DNA of 64,000 nt from Lepidodermella squamata (Eukaryota > Gastrotricha), in the NCBI GenBank assembly GCA_047495785.1, contig JBLDXI010000019.1, positions 1,302,001-1,366,000 on the forward strand. Reading direction: 5' to 3'. Below the pieces are notes generated by a model. It was not told where the DNA came from and made no database searches. It worked only from the letters and a program-made list of their open reading frames with translations. The position numbers and the translations under genes were made by a program. Of the stretch, positions 12,013 to 23,071 are shown in pieces. The number at the start of each line of letters is the position of its first letter. The first letter of the stretch is position 1.

Positions 12013-12407
12013 GTAAGCCATTTTAACATTTACAGTGTCTGCGCGTCCCATTAATTTTCCATGTCAAACTGATTGCCTAATTATAATATGCTTATTTTAG
12101 GCCAAATTTTAGGAAGGGCTTTTTCATTTAACTTTGGCTCAAATTTGCGACAATGTACTATTGCGCCATCGACGTTTATTATAAGCATGCACTGAATAGT
12201 TACAATTCTAATAATCAAATTCCGCGCGAAAGGCGAGCGCGCCGTCACGTTAGTCACTTTCGCCGTCGCAACGAGGCAACAATCAGTTGTGTGGTTAAAG
12301 GAGCTCATAGCACATATTCCCACATTTTACTTGGAACTATACGTGCTGGACCTGGTCGTTTTTCCTAACGAATTACTTATTCCATATTTTCTAGACTTGT
12401 TAAAAGC

Positions 12408-15152
12408 ATGAGCAATAAACCAATGCCGACCGAGGAGAAGAAGCCGAATGTCAATCCACGTGTTATTCGAGAGGCCACCGAGGAGGCGAAGCGGCTGGTC
12501 TCGAAGCACGTGAAGAAAACGGAACGGCTTGTCGAGTGCCGCGTAGTCGACTCCGATCTAGAGACTTTCCACAAGTCTCATGAAGCCGAGACGGAGCAGA
12601 ATGCCGGATACACTATTAGCAAATTTGCAAAGCGCGATCTGAAATACGAGTCTGAAAAACTCATTCAGATAACCAAACGGTATTTAATGTTATATTTACT
12701 CCTTATAGCTCACTATTCTTGTCTATTTTAGTTGTATCGCTTCTGGCTATGAAGCCGGTGCGACCAATGTGCGAACTCAATATAAATGCCCTAAGTATAT
12801 CCGTTACCATCTCACGGTATACTGTGGAGTTAGGGTGGTTTCGATTGTTGAGTCGATCGCCGATCACAATGGTCATCCTCGTGCCGACGAGATGATGCGC
12901 TTTTACAAGCACTCTGGCGAATTGCAGAAGCAAATGGACGACATGCTTGCTTCAAGTAATGAGTTAACCTCGATGTCATATTTCAATAATCTGTTTCATT
13001 ATTATTAGACGATGCGAATTTGATCAAATCGCTGTCAACTAGAACGAAGCGCGCTGCAGTAGTGAAAGCTCCGGCTCCTTCGTTGGACAGCGATGCGGAT
13101 CCTATTTGCCGTGATCGCAGACATGTTGCAGACGCAAAAGATTTTGTCAATCGGCAGCGGATCATTCGCCTTCGTGACCGCATTATTTACCACAATTTTG
13201 ATCCCATCTCGGTTGGCAAAATGGTGGAAGAGTATCGGCACGAATTCGTCCTTTACGATGCTCCAACCTCGACCTCGCCTTTCAGATTGGTGCTGATGAC
13301 AGAATGGCAGCAAGCGCTCATCCGTACTGATGCAATTCATGACATTCTGTTTGTAGACTCCACTTACAGCAATGTCACCCACCTGGGGTACGGTTTCTAC
13401 ACCGTCATGGCGATCTCCTCTCGCTACGACAAAGCTGTCCCTATCGCCTTTTTCGCCATCCAAAAGGACGACGCTGAAAATTTGAAGAAGTGCTTCGAGG
13501 CCTTCAAGATGACGTGTGACCGCGTCTCCGAAAACCGGTTCCTTCCGCGGTAGATGAATTATAAAATCTCGCTATTTTGTTTACCTTTTTCCGATTTGTA
13601 GTTGTTTCATGATTGACAAAGATCGCAAATCAATCGATGCGATTGCAACGGTTTATGAAAACCTCGACCAGCCGAGCTTGCAACCAGCAATAATGATTTG
13701 CTGGTTCCATGTGCTCCAAGCGTTTCATCGGTACCTGAGTTCAGAAGAATCAGGGTGCCATGATTCGTCTGATGTGTCAACGGCTGTGCGAACCCGCGTG
13801 ATTGATCTTGTGAGGCAGTTGAAGGCGGCTAAAACTGTGAGTTCACTCGTTCATTCAATTCATTCAACATTGATCTCTTTTCAACATTGATTTTTAGGAA
13901 TCCGAGTTCCAGGCAATCTGGAACAAGAGGAAAGGGCAGTTCATGAAGCCGCTGCATGATTATCTGTGGACGTACTGGGTCAAACCCGAGATCGCAGTTA
14001 TGTGGGCTGATTACGACCAGAAAAATTACAGCTTTCATCAAAGAACAAACAACATCGCTGAAAACTTTTTCTGGTAATTTTCATTATTATTATTTTATTG
14101 TTATTTTATTATTTTTATAATATCGTAGGTTGTTAAAATGGTCCTATTTAAAAGGTAAGTCGAATCGTCGGGTTGACACCCTGTTCCACATCGTCCGAAC
14201 GGTAATCATGCCAGCCTATCGCCATCTATTTTGTCTCATGTTCGAAAATCGAAAAGTCGACCGGCTCAAAGTCACCGACTCTATGGCTGCTGATAAGCAG
14301 CTAAAAGTCCAAAACTTTTCGAAAGAATATGTGAAGTGGCTGGAATGCGGAATAGTCCATGTTGCCTCATTTACCGACCCCAAACATGTCTGGTATAAGG
14401 TATTTGAACAGTACAATTTTTTGGCCAATCTTTCATTTGATGTTTTCATTGCGTTATAGGTCAACGTCGTCGACAAAACTTGCCAATGCGAACGCAGCGG
14501 CAATGGCGTTGTCTGCAAGCATGTGCGTTACCTTGAAAAGGTAGATGGACAGAAAGTTGCGGAGCAGCAGCAACAACTCGCAGCACGTATTATTAATGAA
14601 AACTTGGCCGTGTTGTCATCTAATGCTGAGCGGCGCGTGCTCCAAGTCACGTCGCCTGTCTCTAATACGACAGGAAACGTCGATCTAGTGACATTTCGTT
14701 GCTCTTGCTTTGCGGCCAGCTACAAACGTCACGAATGCGTTTGTGTCTCCGTCGCCCGGCTGTTGTATCCAGAAAACGCACCCCCGGAGCCGGAGATTAC
14801 TGCCGTGTTCGTGTCAAATCGCGCGCCATGCACTGACCGCGCTATCAAACCGCTGCATAAATGGCGGCGGAAGAAGCCGACTCGTCAGCCTGAGTATACC
14901 TGTGGAGAAGTTTTCACGCACTTCAAATTGGCGGCTGGTAAACGCCGGGCCCAGCGTCATTCGATTTCTCAGAAACTTGCCAAATTGACCCGGCCTAATT
15001 TGACGATGGTGGTGGATGGCGAATCGGCCAAAATGGTTGAAACTGTTTTCGTCGCCCCGATTCTTTCAAAAGCTGTGAAAAGATCAGCAACCGCCGATGA
15101 CACCGATGACACCGATGCCCCCTCTACATCAAAGAGAGCGAAGAAAAACTAA
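12408..15152 (+). CDS. MULE transposase with DDE domain and two SWIM-type zinc fingers
   Basis: This is a spliced transposase whose exons join in frame across short introns (for example 12680-12731, about 12957-13008, 13551-13602, 13838-13897). Motifs follow the MULE order. First is the catalytic Asp in ILFVDSTYSNVTHLGYGFYT (about 13350), then MAISSRYDKAVPIAFF. Next is the second Asp in CFMIDKDRKSIDAI (about 13610), then the C..H box ICWFHVLQAFH (about 13700), then the catalytic Glu in QRTNNIAENFFW (about 14045). The C-terminal part has a SWIM finger, CQCERSGNGVVCKHVRYL (about 14480), and a second CxC...CxC variant, CSCFAASYKRHECVCVSVA (about 14700). The tail is basic (SKRAKKN). The protein cuts and joins element ends; SWIM fingers probably bind DNA. 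All three acidic residues are present, so activity is plausible. Confidence 0.88.
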
Positions 15153-15765
15153 CTCGATTTTTTTATACAATTTGCTGAATTTTTTCGTTTCGCTCAAGAA
15201 TTGATTGATTGCTCAAGAATAAATATTATGGCTTATCTCTAGAACAAGCGTTGTCTTTTTCCTCTTATTTTTGCATTTTTTTACGAATTTTATTGCCGCT
15301 TCCTGTTTCCTGTTTTATTGCCAGCATCCGGTTATTATCTTCATCCTATTCATCCGTAGTTATATCCTACTTCCGGTCTCAGGTAGAAATGACACTTCCT
15401 GTATCCGGTCATCATCAAACAAATGAGGTAATGATTAGGTGGTGAGCCACTCATAGAGCTGTTATAAATGCTCGATGGGTTAACACACAAGCCGCACAAC
15501 TTTCCAGGGTCCGATCCAGGTACATCTAGGGTGCGCGCATCTTAGCTGACATGTGCGTGCACACGCGCGCGGCCGTCTTTATACGTGCTGTGCGCTCTCT
15601 TTAGGTGCGCACCGACAAGGCGGAAACCGCTATCGGTATTTTAGACAGGTGGTCTAACAGGTGTCGTGGATAGAATGAGACAGAAACGAGACAAACGTCA
15701 AAACTTCGATATTTACTTTGATAAAGCAACTAATTTTCGTTTAAAGTATCATCATCATCATCATC

Positions 15766-17210
15766 ATGGTTGTTGTTAAGCAATCAGATCGGCCGGATAT
15801 TTCTGAAGTGCTGCACCTGGTGAGGAAGAATCCTGGTTGGCGGAAGGTGACTAACTTCACTCGTCATGGCAACAGCGCTGCGGTCGCTACGGTGAAGAAG
15901 CGGGTAATCGACGACTACGCGGCAGATCCAAGATCTAGCTCTGTCCAGGTTGCTGAACTTCGTGACTTGCTAGATTCAGTGAAAGACAACGCTGAGCCGG
16001 CTCATCGCGAGCATGATTCTGCCATCGAACTGGCAAGCGTGCCAAAAGAACAACTCAGCCGGCTGTACTCGGCAGTCAAATATCAAATGTCCAACCATGG
16101 GACAAAGGTTCCGGCGTCACAGTTGGGCTGCGGTGATTTAAGCCAAGCTTGCATCGACGATTGGTTCGCCAGTTTGCACGTAGTCTGTGAAACGATGAAA
16201 CACATCTACAGCAGCGGTCGTCTGGCTGAAAACCTTCGCGATGGTTTGTCGCAGATTGTTGATGGGTTCGAGTCCCTCGTAACGAGTACTTTCGAAAACG
16301 TCACTATCGATTGGGCTAGGTGCGACCGGAGAATAGCGGCTGGCATTTCGGCGTTTGATGCCGCGACTGATGGCTTAAAAATCGGCGACCCGCAAGAAGA
16401 ATCGACGCGTGATAGCATCGTTTCAGTTAGTTCCGCGAAATCGTCTGTTAATCGATCTTCTTCGTCCGTCGATGAATCTTCGTCATCTGCGTCTGTGGAC
16501 CAATCGGTCGATTCTACCACGCTTTCTGTTACGGCATCGTCGAAAGTGGTGAAAGCTCGCAAACCAGCAGCTAGAAAAAGGGTAGGTATACAATCTGAGA
16601 CCAGTAAGATCATTTAATCACCCCTTACGTTTATTAGAAGCAACCTGTTGAATCGGCGTCAAGTGACACTGTCCAAGCTGCATCGCAGTTGGAACCCTCA
16701 AGCTCCAAGGTCTCGCGATCGATCAGCATCTCCCCGCCAAGTTCTCAATTGCTGAACCAAGCTGAACCGTCGCTTGCCTGTGATTCTTCATCTTCGACTG
16801 CATCTTCGTCTTCATCTTTGCCTTCGTCCGTAACTTTTCCTTCATCCGAATCTCTTCCAAGCTCATCTGCTCCGCAAACTAGCTTCTGTCCAATGTATAA
16901 TGACCACTTGAAGATTTTAGGAATTTCATTAGTTCCAACTCAACGCCTTCAACATTGTATAATTAAAGAGTTACCTGACGGTTTGTGGTCTTGTTTCTAC
17001 GATAGCGCCTCCCCTTCCCACAGCAGCATAATTTCGTTCATTCAGAGTGCGAGAATAATTGAAACTCCACTGCATTTGTTATCCGACTTCCTTCTGCAAA
17101 ATTCAGTAGCTCGATGTGACTTTATAATAGTGCGCAATAATTTGAATTCCTTCCATCAGCAGTCTCAAGGTTTTGTTAGCTCTAGCAGCGGAACATTAAT
17201 GTCCATGTAA
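15766..17210 (+). CDS. Second MULE-encoded protein, function unknown
   Basis: This is a two-exon gene: exon 1 15766-16582, an intron with donor GTAGGTAT and acceptor TTATTAG, and exon 2 16638-17210, all in one frame (about 460 residues). The start ATG directly follows an (ATC)n run. Residues 1-60 are basic and hydrophobic (ISEVLHLVRKNPGWRKVTNF). A helical middle contains LGCGDLSQACIDDWFASLHV. A long Ser/Thr-rich low-complexity region spans about residues 205-375. A compact C-terminal domain has MYNDHLKILGISLVPTQRL, LPDGLWSCFYDSA and ending sequence rich in hydrophobics. I recognise no family. It lies between the transposase and the right inverted repeat in the same orientation, so it belongs to the element. 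It could be an accessory factor like mudrB, a regulator, or a captured host gene. Confidence 0.7.
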
Positions 17211-17449
17211 ATAATAGCAATAAAAGGATAATCATTGATAATCGTTCACGAGGCAAACTGACTGCTCACAATGAAAAAGGAATGAAAAAGGAACGCAGAG
17301 CTGAAAATAAGGGAGCATGAAGTTGCGATAAAAATATTTCAAGATATAATTACAGCAATTATTAAACATACTAAAAGGTGTATTTATAAATAATAATATA
17401 AATGCTGATCCGAGCTAATATAAATGCGAACCCAAGGACTCAGTGTTGA

Positions 17450-17678
17450 AGCTCTTGCTCTGAGAGCGCGGGTCCTGAGGGCACAATTTCACTCGGCTGG
17501 GCGCAGTGCTCTGAGAGCATGCTCTTAGAGCTAAATTTCATTCGTTCATGGGTAGTGCTCTGAGAGCATGCTCTGAGAGCTGGCGCTCTGAGGGCGCGCG
17601 CTCTAAGAGCAAGCTCTGTATGCGCGCACATTTCACCGTGCTCTCAGATCAAATCGTCCCCACCGGAATCTCGCACGG
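17450..17678. repeat. Right MULE terminal inverted repeat with palindrome cluster
   Basis: This is the inverted counterpart of the left end, with dense GCTCTGAGAGC/GCTCTAAGAGC palindromes (17450-17650) and the terminal block ending at 17678. It is somewhat longer than the left cluster. Confidence 0.7.
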
Positions 17679-17687
17679 CATTGTTTT
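17679..17687. repeat. Right target-site duplication of the MULE
   Basis: CATTGTTTT, identical and in the same orientation as 11831-11839, directly outside the right inverted repeat. Confidence 0.8.
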
Positions 17688-18321
17688 CACCTAGAGAGAA
17701 CCAAAACCTCGTTCTCATGTCTCCTCTCCTGTTCCGTCCTCCTTTTTGATGCTGGTCCATTGCTCCTAGCTCTTAGTACGTCGTTGATGGCAGTTACATG
17801 CTGAACGTGACGCTTTTGCACGAGGGCTACACTTGATGGAAAATTGAATTCGGAAAATCTGAAGGCTAGAAATATTTCGACAGATGAGCTCTTTTCTGCG
17901 CGAATCGCCTGTAGATTTTAGATCGATTATTAGCTGTGACGAATGAGCAAAATATTTCCGCTCATATCAATATTACTTTAAAATTTAGGCCAAGCTTCAA
18001 TTGCCATTAAAAAAATACTTATCCCTTATCCCCTTCTTTGAGAGCTCGCTGCTAACAGAACTTCGTGGTTCGTGGTGCAAAACTGTCATGAAATAGAAAA
18101 TGACACTATGAAAAAAACTAAGCTTGCAATCAATAATCAAGCAGCAACAGGCACAAGGCTTGTGAAATGTTACTGTGGAGCAGCGTAGGCCTCGCAGATC
18201 TCAAAAAGCGATGCTTTTATTCATGTAAGTATAGGGGGCAGCCAAAATTGAATTTAGCCGTTTAATCCCTTTATTTTTATCTATTTGAACTCTCCATTTT
18301 ATATAGGCCATTATATTGATA
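17688..18321. other. Spacer between MULE and RING gene
   Basis: No coding signal is seen. A pyrimidine-rich tract ending ATATAG lies about 14 bp upstream of the RING gene's ATG and looks like a splice acceptor (5' UTR intron or trans-splice site). Confidence 0.4.
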
Positions 18322-20236
18322 ATGAGCGATAACGAAGGTAACGACAACCGTCAAACGATTCAAGTTGGAACTAGCTCTTTTGATGACACACAGTCGAATC
18401 AAACAAGCGGAATAAAATCTGAACGGGACACAGATTCATCACGTATTCCCGCAAGTGAGGATATTATCGACCTCACACAATCGAGTGACGAAGAAAGCGT
18501 TGTTGAACAAGTCATTGATGGGTCAATTTCTGAGTCCCACGACTCTGACCTCGAAATTATCTCCCACAGAAGCGGAAGTCCTGCTGTAGTAATAACACTG
18601 CCGGAAAATGAAGCAGCTGCTGCATTTGTCGCTCCAAGGCAATCTGTTCAAGCATCCGGTGAAAACACTTTATCGGTAGGTTCAAATCGTTGTTTGTTTT
18701 AACGTTTGTTGAGTGATCCTTTCATTGCATCTAGCCTTCCAGACATCGCCTCTCTCAGCCAGTGACTCGCGAAGTTTCCCTAGATCGTCCACCAGTCGAG
18801 CCATGGGGTTTGTTAGGAACGGCGTCGAATTCTAGGATATTTCATCGACCTAGAGATGATGTTATTGATTGGCTCAATGGAATTGAGCCATTCATCCCGG
18901 TTGAATCTGCATCTCCTAGTTCTTCCTCTTCGAGCTTCGTCCAGCCTCATTTGATCTATCCTCCCATTTGGTCATCGGGCCTTCCGCCTCGACCGGTTCA
19001 TTGCGGGCATTGTGGACATTCAGTCAGACTATCGAGTTCCATAGATCCGTCTCAGCCATCCACGTCGTCATCGCTACCGACCGAGCCCCTCCCTCAAACC
19101 GGTATAGGAAACGGGCGAATGCAACAACGGCCGCTCAACAATGCTACAAATGATCCGAACAATAGTGTTCTCGAGCGGATGTTATCAACTCCTCCATCCC
19201 CTGTTGGTGAAGAAAGCAGTAATCGCTCTCGTCAGCCCGGTGCTAATATAAGATCGATGCCTTCAAACCCAGCTTACCACAATACGATTTCCCAATTCGA
19301 GCCGCAATTTCTTCACAACCCGATGAATTTTCCACCTCCACCGGCGCACTCTGGTGCATCCATATCCTTAGGGCCACCTTTACATCTCCCGGCAAACTTC
19401 GGGTTAGTCTGCTTCAATTAATAATGTAGCATATAAATTGTTTATTGGTATTCATAGGGTTGAGAATCCCTTTTCAAACGCGATGCAGCATGAACATGCA
19501 ACTACCAGTGACTTGAACCGCAATTTTCCTCACACCCATTCTAGCGGTATTTCCGGGCCGTTCATACCAAGCTTAAGGACAAATATCCTCTCTCAAATCT
19601 CGGCTGGTCAAATGTTATACAATCACAGACAGGCGCAAGCTCAGCAAGCCGATCCGTTCAGCAACCGTGTTGGATATCGTTTTTTGGACCAACCAACTTT
19701 AAACCAACCGCCCTATATTGGACATCCAATCGAATTGTTGCCTGCTTCGGTTCTCCTGCAAGGGGTAAATTTAAAATTCAGATAAAAAATGATCCTAATT
19801 TAATTTAAATTAACAGTTTTACCCTGATTTTCCTGGTTTTGGACTATCTTCAACTCAAATCGAAAAACATACGGTGAAATACGTTTTAGATAACTCATCC
19901 GCTAGCTCAGAACCGGATGAACCAGCAGCGAAAAGAGTCAAAGCATCTTTCACGGACGAGAAAGAAGCGTGCTGTTCTGTTTGCCTCGATGGCTTTGAGG
20001 GTGGCCAAACCCTTCGCCGGCTAACGTGTCAACATTTATTTCATTCCGACTGTGTCGACGAGTGGTTAAAACGGCGCCCAACGTGTCCTAATTGCCGAGT
20101 GGATGTGAGGAAACCTGTTGCTGGCGAGACAGCGCCATCTACTGCCAGTAGCAGCAATCCAACCTTCACCAACTTTCATCACTTCCGAGCTTCTCATCGG
20201 AATTCTAGAGCTTGGCCGTTCGCAAATAACCCGTAA
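18322..20236 (+). CDS. RING-H2 E3 ubiquitin ligase, Arkadia/RNF111-like
   Basis: Four exons join in frame: 18322-18678, then from about 18735, from about 19459, and from about 19817 to 20236. The C-terminus holds a RING-H2 finger, CSVCLDGFEGGQTLRRLTCQ followed by HLFHSDCVDEWL and CPNCRVDV, with the Cys/His spacing and the Arkadia-like 'VRRL.C.HLFH..CVD.WL' pattern. A conserved helix before it reads IEKHTVKYVLDNSS. The N-terminal acidic region has a SUMO-interacting-type motif (EDIIDLTQSSDEE, about residues 47-59). A Pro/Ser-rich disordered middle follows. SIM plus RING suggests a SUMO-targeted ubiquitin ligase; Arkadia acts in TGF-beta/SMAD regulation, which is inferred only. A poly(A) signal lies at 20501-20506. 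The name is uncertain because the middle is not alignable by eye. Confidence 0.8.
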
Positions 20237-20799
20237 AAATGTATGCTACTCTTTATCTTGTGCATTTATTGCTTTCTTGATTTTTTGTAAAAAGCGATAT
20301 ATTTATTTAAATTATTACCCACATTCAGTTTATTTAGAATTGTGAATAGCATTATTCAATTTTGAAGTTGAACATTTTCTCTATTAACCAAGCATGTTGT
20401 TGCGTTGTTTTGATAAAACTACGTTCGAATCGTATTTACGATGATTCGTGTTCTGTTGGTTCTTAAGCAACACTAAATGTTCTGTATCTTGTTCACTTGA
20501 AATAAATATTTGGAAATCTACTGACATTTTACGACTATTTACGACTTATTACTATTGCAAGTCGAGGAATTGTGTTTTTCATAGACTGCGCTGCATATGA
20601 TATTCTTATTTTGACCCCAAATCGATGTACCGGATTTGTACATTATAAGGACAGGACAGAGTGTTCATCTGAGAATAATGGAACGATTTTATCGATTTAG
20701 TCAACCGATGGACGCTGTCTGAGTGAAATAAAATTCCGATGATACAAAAATTTCGCGTTTTTATTGCAAAAGAAAACACGCATGCAAATGGGTTGAATG
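20237..20799. other. 3' UTR interval between RING gene and NDC80
   Basis: Gene-free. It contains AATAAA at 20501-20506 (plus) and the complement tttatt at 20760-20765 for the minus-strand NDC80, giving a tail-to-tail arrangement. Confidence 0.5.
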
Positions 20800-23071
20800 T
20801 CAGTGGTGATTGCTCTTCGTCTTGGCTTTACGTTCGGCTAAAACTTCGACGAGGCATTCTCGGAGAAACGGTTCGGATTGTACCATTAGATAGCCTTTCC
20901 TGAGGGTTTCATCCTCGCGCTTTTGCGCATCACGGATAAGTGTCAACGTTTTCAGCATTTGTACCTGAAAAACAACCGAATGTCTCATTCGAATATCAGA
21001 AATAGAGCTACAACTAACGATGACGGGCATGTAAGATTCTTTGACCGTGTTAGAGATATGGCACAAAACTTGCTCGTAATATTTTGCGCGATCAACAAGC
21101 ACCATGCTCTCGCTTTCTATCCTGAAAAAAAACGATCAGCATTCCAGAAAACATTAGTTACTCAGCTGTTACTCTTTGTCAATGGTAGCAATACGGTGAC
21201 GAATGTCTGAATTGCGCGCGTCGAGCTCCGTAATATGAGCACGCTTTTTGGCTGCTTGTTCTTCTGCCTGAGATTTCCATTCATACAAGCGCCTCTCCTC
21301 ACGCTGTAATTAAAATTAAAAGAGCTATTTACATGATAACAGGTAACATACCTCCATAAATTGCCGCTCTTCATCAATGAATCGTTTGCTTTGAGCTTCT
21401 TTAAACTGGATTTCTCGGTCGATGTGGTCGTGGTCGCATTCGAGCTGGGATTTGACGACTGAGAATTCACGTAACTTCTGCTTAGCCCTGACACTTTCTT
21501 CATTCAGAGTGTCGTTCAATTCGAGAGATGCAGGCTAAATTGGAGAGTATTATTATAAAATTAATCGCGATTAATAAAAATACCTTGATGACATTTTTGA
21601 AATAAGAAAGTTGTTCTGCTGGAAGACTGGGCAGTGTCATTCCCAGATTACTCGGATCGATGCTAATACTCAAACGACTCAGCTGACTCAGCAACTGATT
21701 CACGCCATGTCGGAAGCGATTGATGCTTTCATCGACTGGACCTTTGGCCTCAAGTATCTCCTTCTTCGTGTCCTCCGCATGAAGTCGATGGCTTTCGATG
21801 TCTTGCTCAATGTCACCGATTTCACAATTTAATTGTTGAATCAAGTCTCGAGTAGCTGTAATGACGTTTCGGTCGATAGACTGCTGTGAAATCGCGTCTT
21901 TCAGTTTATCCAAGGTCTGAGTGGCCTCGTTCCATTCAGCCTCTGAATTCTTAAAAGTTGAACGATTTATTCAACCAATCGGAAATAGCCGAACCTGTCA
22001 ATGCTAATAGTTTGGACGCTTGCTCCTCACGTTGTTCACTAGCGGCTAGCGCTGAACGCCTAGCCTCTATTTCTTGCCTTCGAATAGTTATTTCTGCATT
22101 GTCCTCGTTAATTTTCATTTGAAGTTCAGTTTGTTCATTCTACGCGTAAAGCATTGGTAAAAAATAGGTGATCTTAAAACTGAAAGATCCATTTACATCT
22201 TTCGATTCCAGTTCGGAGAGTTCAGCTTGCAAGGATTCGACTCTACTGGCAGCCTGCATTTCTTTGTTTTTCTTCGCTTTAGCATCATCCACTACAATAA
22301 ACTAGATGCAAAATACATGGACTCGGATAAAACAAACGAACTCAAAACACGCCGCATATCTTCCACAGCTTCAGAAGATATTGGTTTTTGATACAAGAAA
22401 CTCTCGTACAGCTTCCCATGATAATCACGCCAAGCTTTGCCTTCTCGCTGCTTAATATGGTCACTGACGTCGTCCTAAATAACAATTGTTATGTCTGCGA
22501 TGCATCACAGAATAGAACATACCAAGTTTTCGTATAACCAAAGCAGGGCGCCGAAAACGACCGGCCAGCCGCTCGGAGTGGTTGCAGACTGGACATGGGA
22601 TTTTTTGAGGGCGAAAGGGTAATGCAACTCTAGCATGACCTTCGGAAATTCTTCCTCGATTCGATTCTGTCCCATGTCATAATTGGCAGAGATCTTGCTC
22701 ATGAGAAACTTGAAAATCTGGGTGACCAATGCAGTCGTGGGCTGTTCGAGGGATTTTATAGTCAGCTGCTGCGAGAATGAGTTTTCGTCAAGATACTGTA
22801 CAGAAAAAAATTGCAGCGCAACGATTCAGGGTATCATTAGAACCTACAGCAAGCAATTGATTCGCAGCTTGGTTGAAAATGGCCTTGTCTTTGAAATTCC
22901 TCGATTCTTTGACGTTGCCAACCTCGAGGAATTGCAAAGGGCCCCCTTGGCGGCTGGTAAGATCGCATAAGTCACAATCGATTATTATTGGGCGTAAATT
23001 ACGACTTACGTTCTCATAGATGAAGCAGGCGCAACACTTTCTCTGCTCCCCGGTGCGACAGACTTCCGCAT
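20800..23071 (-). CDS. NDC80: Kinetochore protein Ndc80/Hec1
   Basis: Ndc80 is the microtubule-binding subunit of the NDC80 kinetochore complex. The start is the ATG at 23071: MRKSVAPGSRESVAPASSMR, a basic Ser-rich tail of Aurora-B-substrate type. It splices (donor GTAAGTCG; acceptor at about 22969) to an exon with VKESRNFKDKAIFNQAANQ, matching 'rpLnDKaFiqqci.qL'. The calponin-homology domain continues as YLDENSFSQQLTIKSLEQPT, then EEEFPKVMLELHYPFALKKS and TTPSGWPVVFGALLWLYENL, the hallmark 'P.i...L.YPF..sKS...tvGaPHtWP...gal.WL' block. The remaining eight or so exons are long coiled coil (for example LRRFEEQ-like heptads; LPSLPAEQLSYFKNVIK near 21620). It is about 600 residues, similar to the family, with a tail roughly half the length of the human one. 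Confidence 0.9.

Larger units (their letters stand above)
11840..17678 (+). mobile_element. Mutator-like DNA transposon (MULE), complete, about 5.8 kb
   Basis: The ends are inverted copies of each other. Reading inward, both have ATTCCGGTG, four variable bases, CGATTTG, one variable base and TCTGAGAGCA (11850-11880 on the left; 17669 down to 17639 on the right). They are flanked by the direct 9-10 bp duplication (G)CATTGTTTT. Inside lie a MULE-type transposase gene (12408-15152) and a second spliced gene (15766-17210) in the same orientation. Both frames read through cleanly with intact splice sites, so the copy looks recently active. The two-gene layout recalls maize MuDR (mudrA and mudrB), but the second protein shows no similarity that I recognise. 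Confidence 0.88.

Noticed and set aside
15747-15768. (ATC)n run at the start of the second MULE gene as a repeat of interest
   Set aside because: About seven units only. It is an ordinary simple repeat that happens to supply the ATG.
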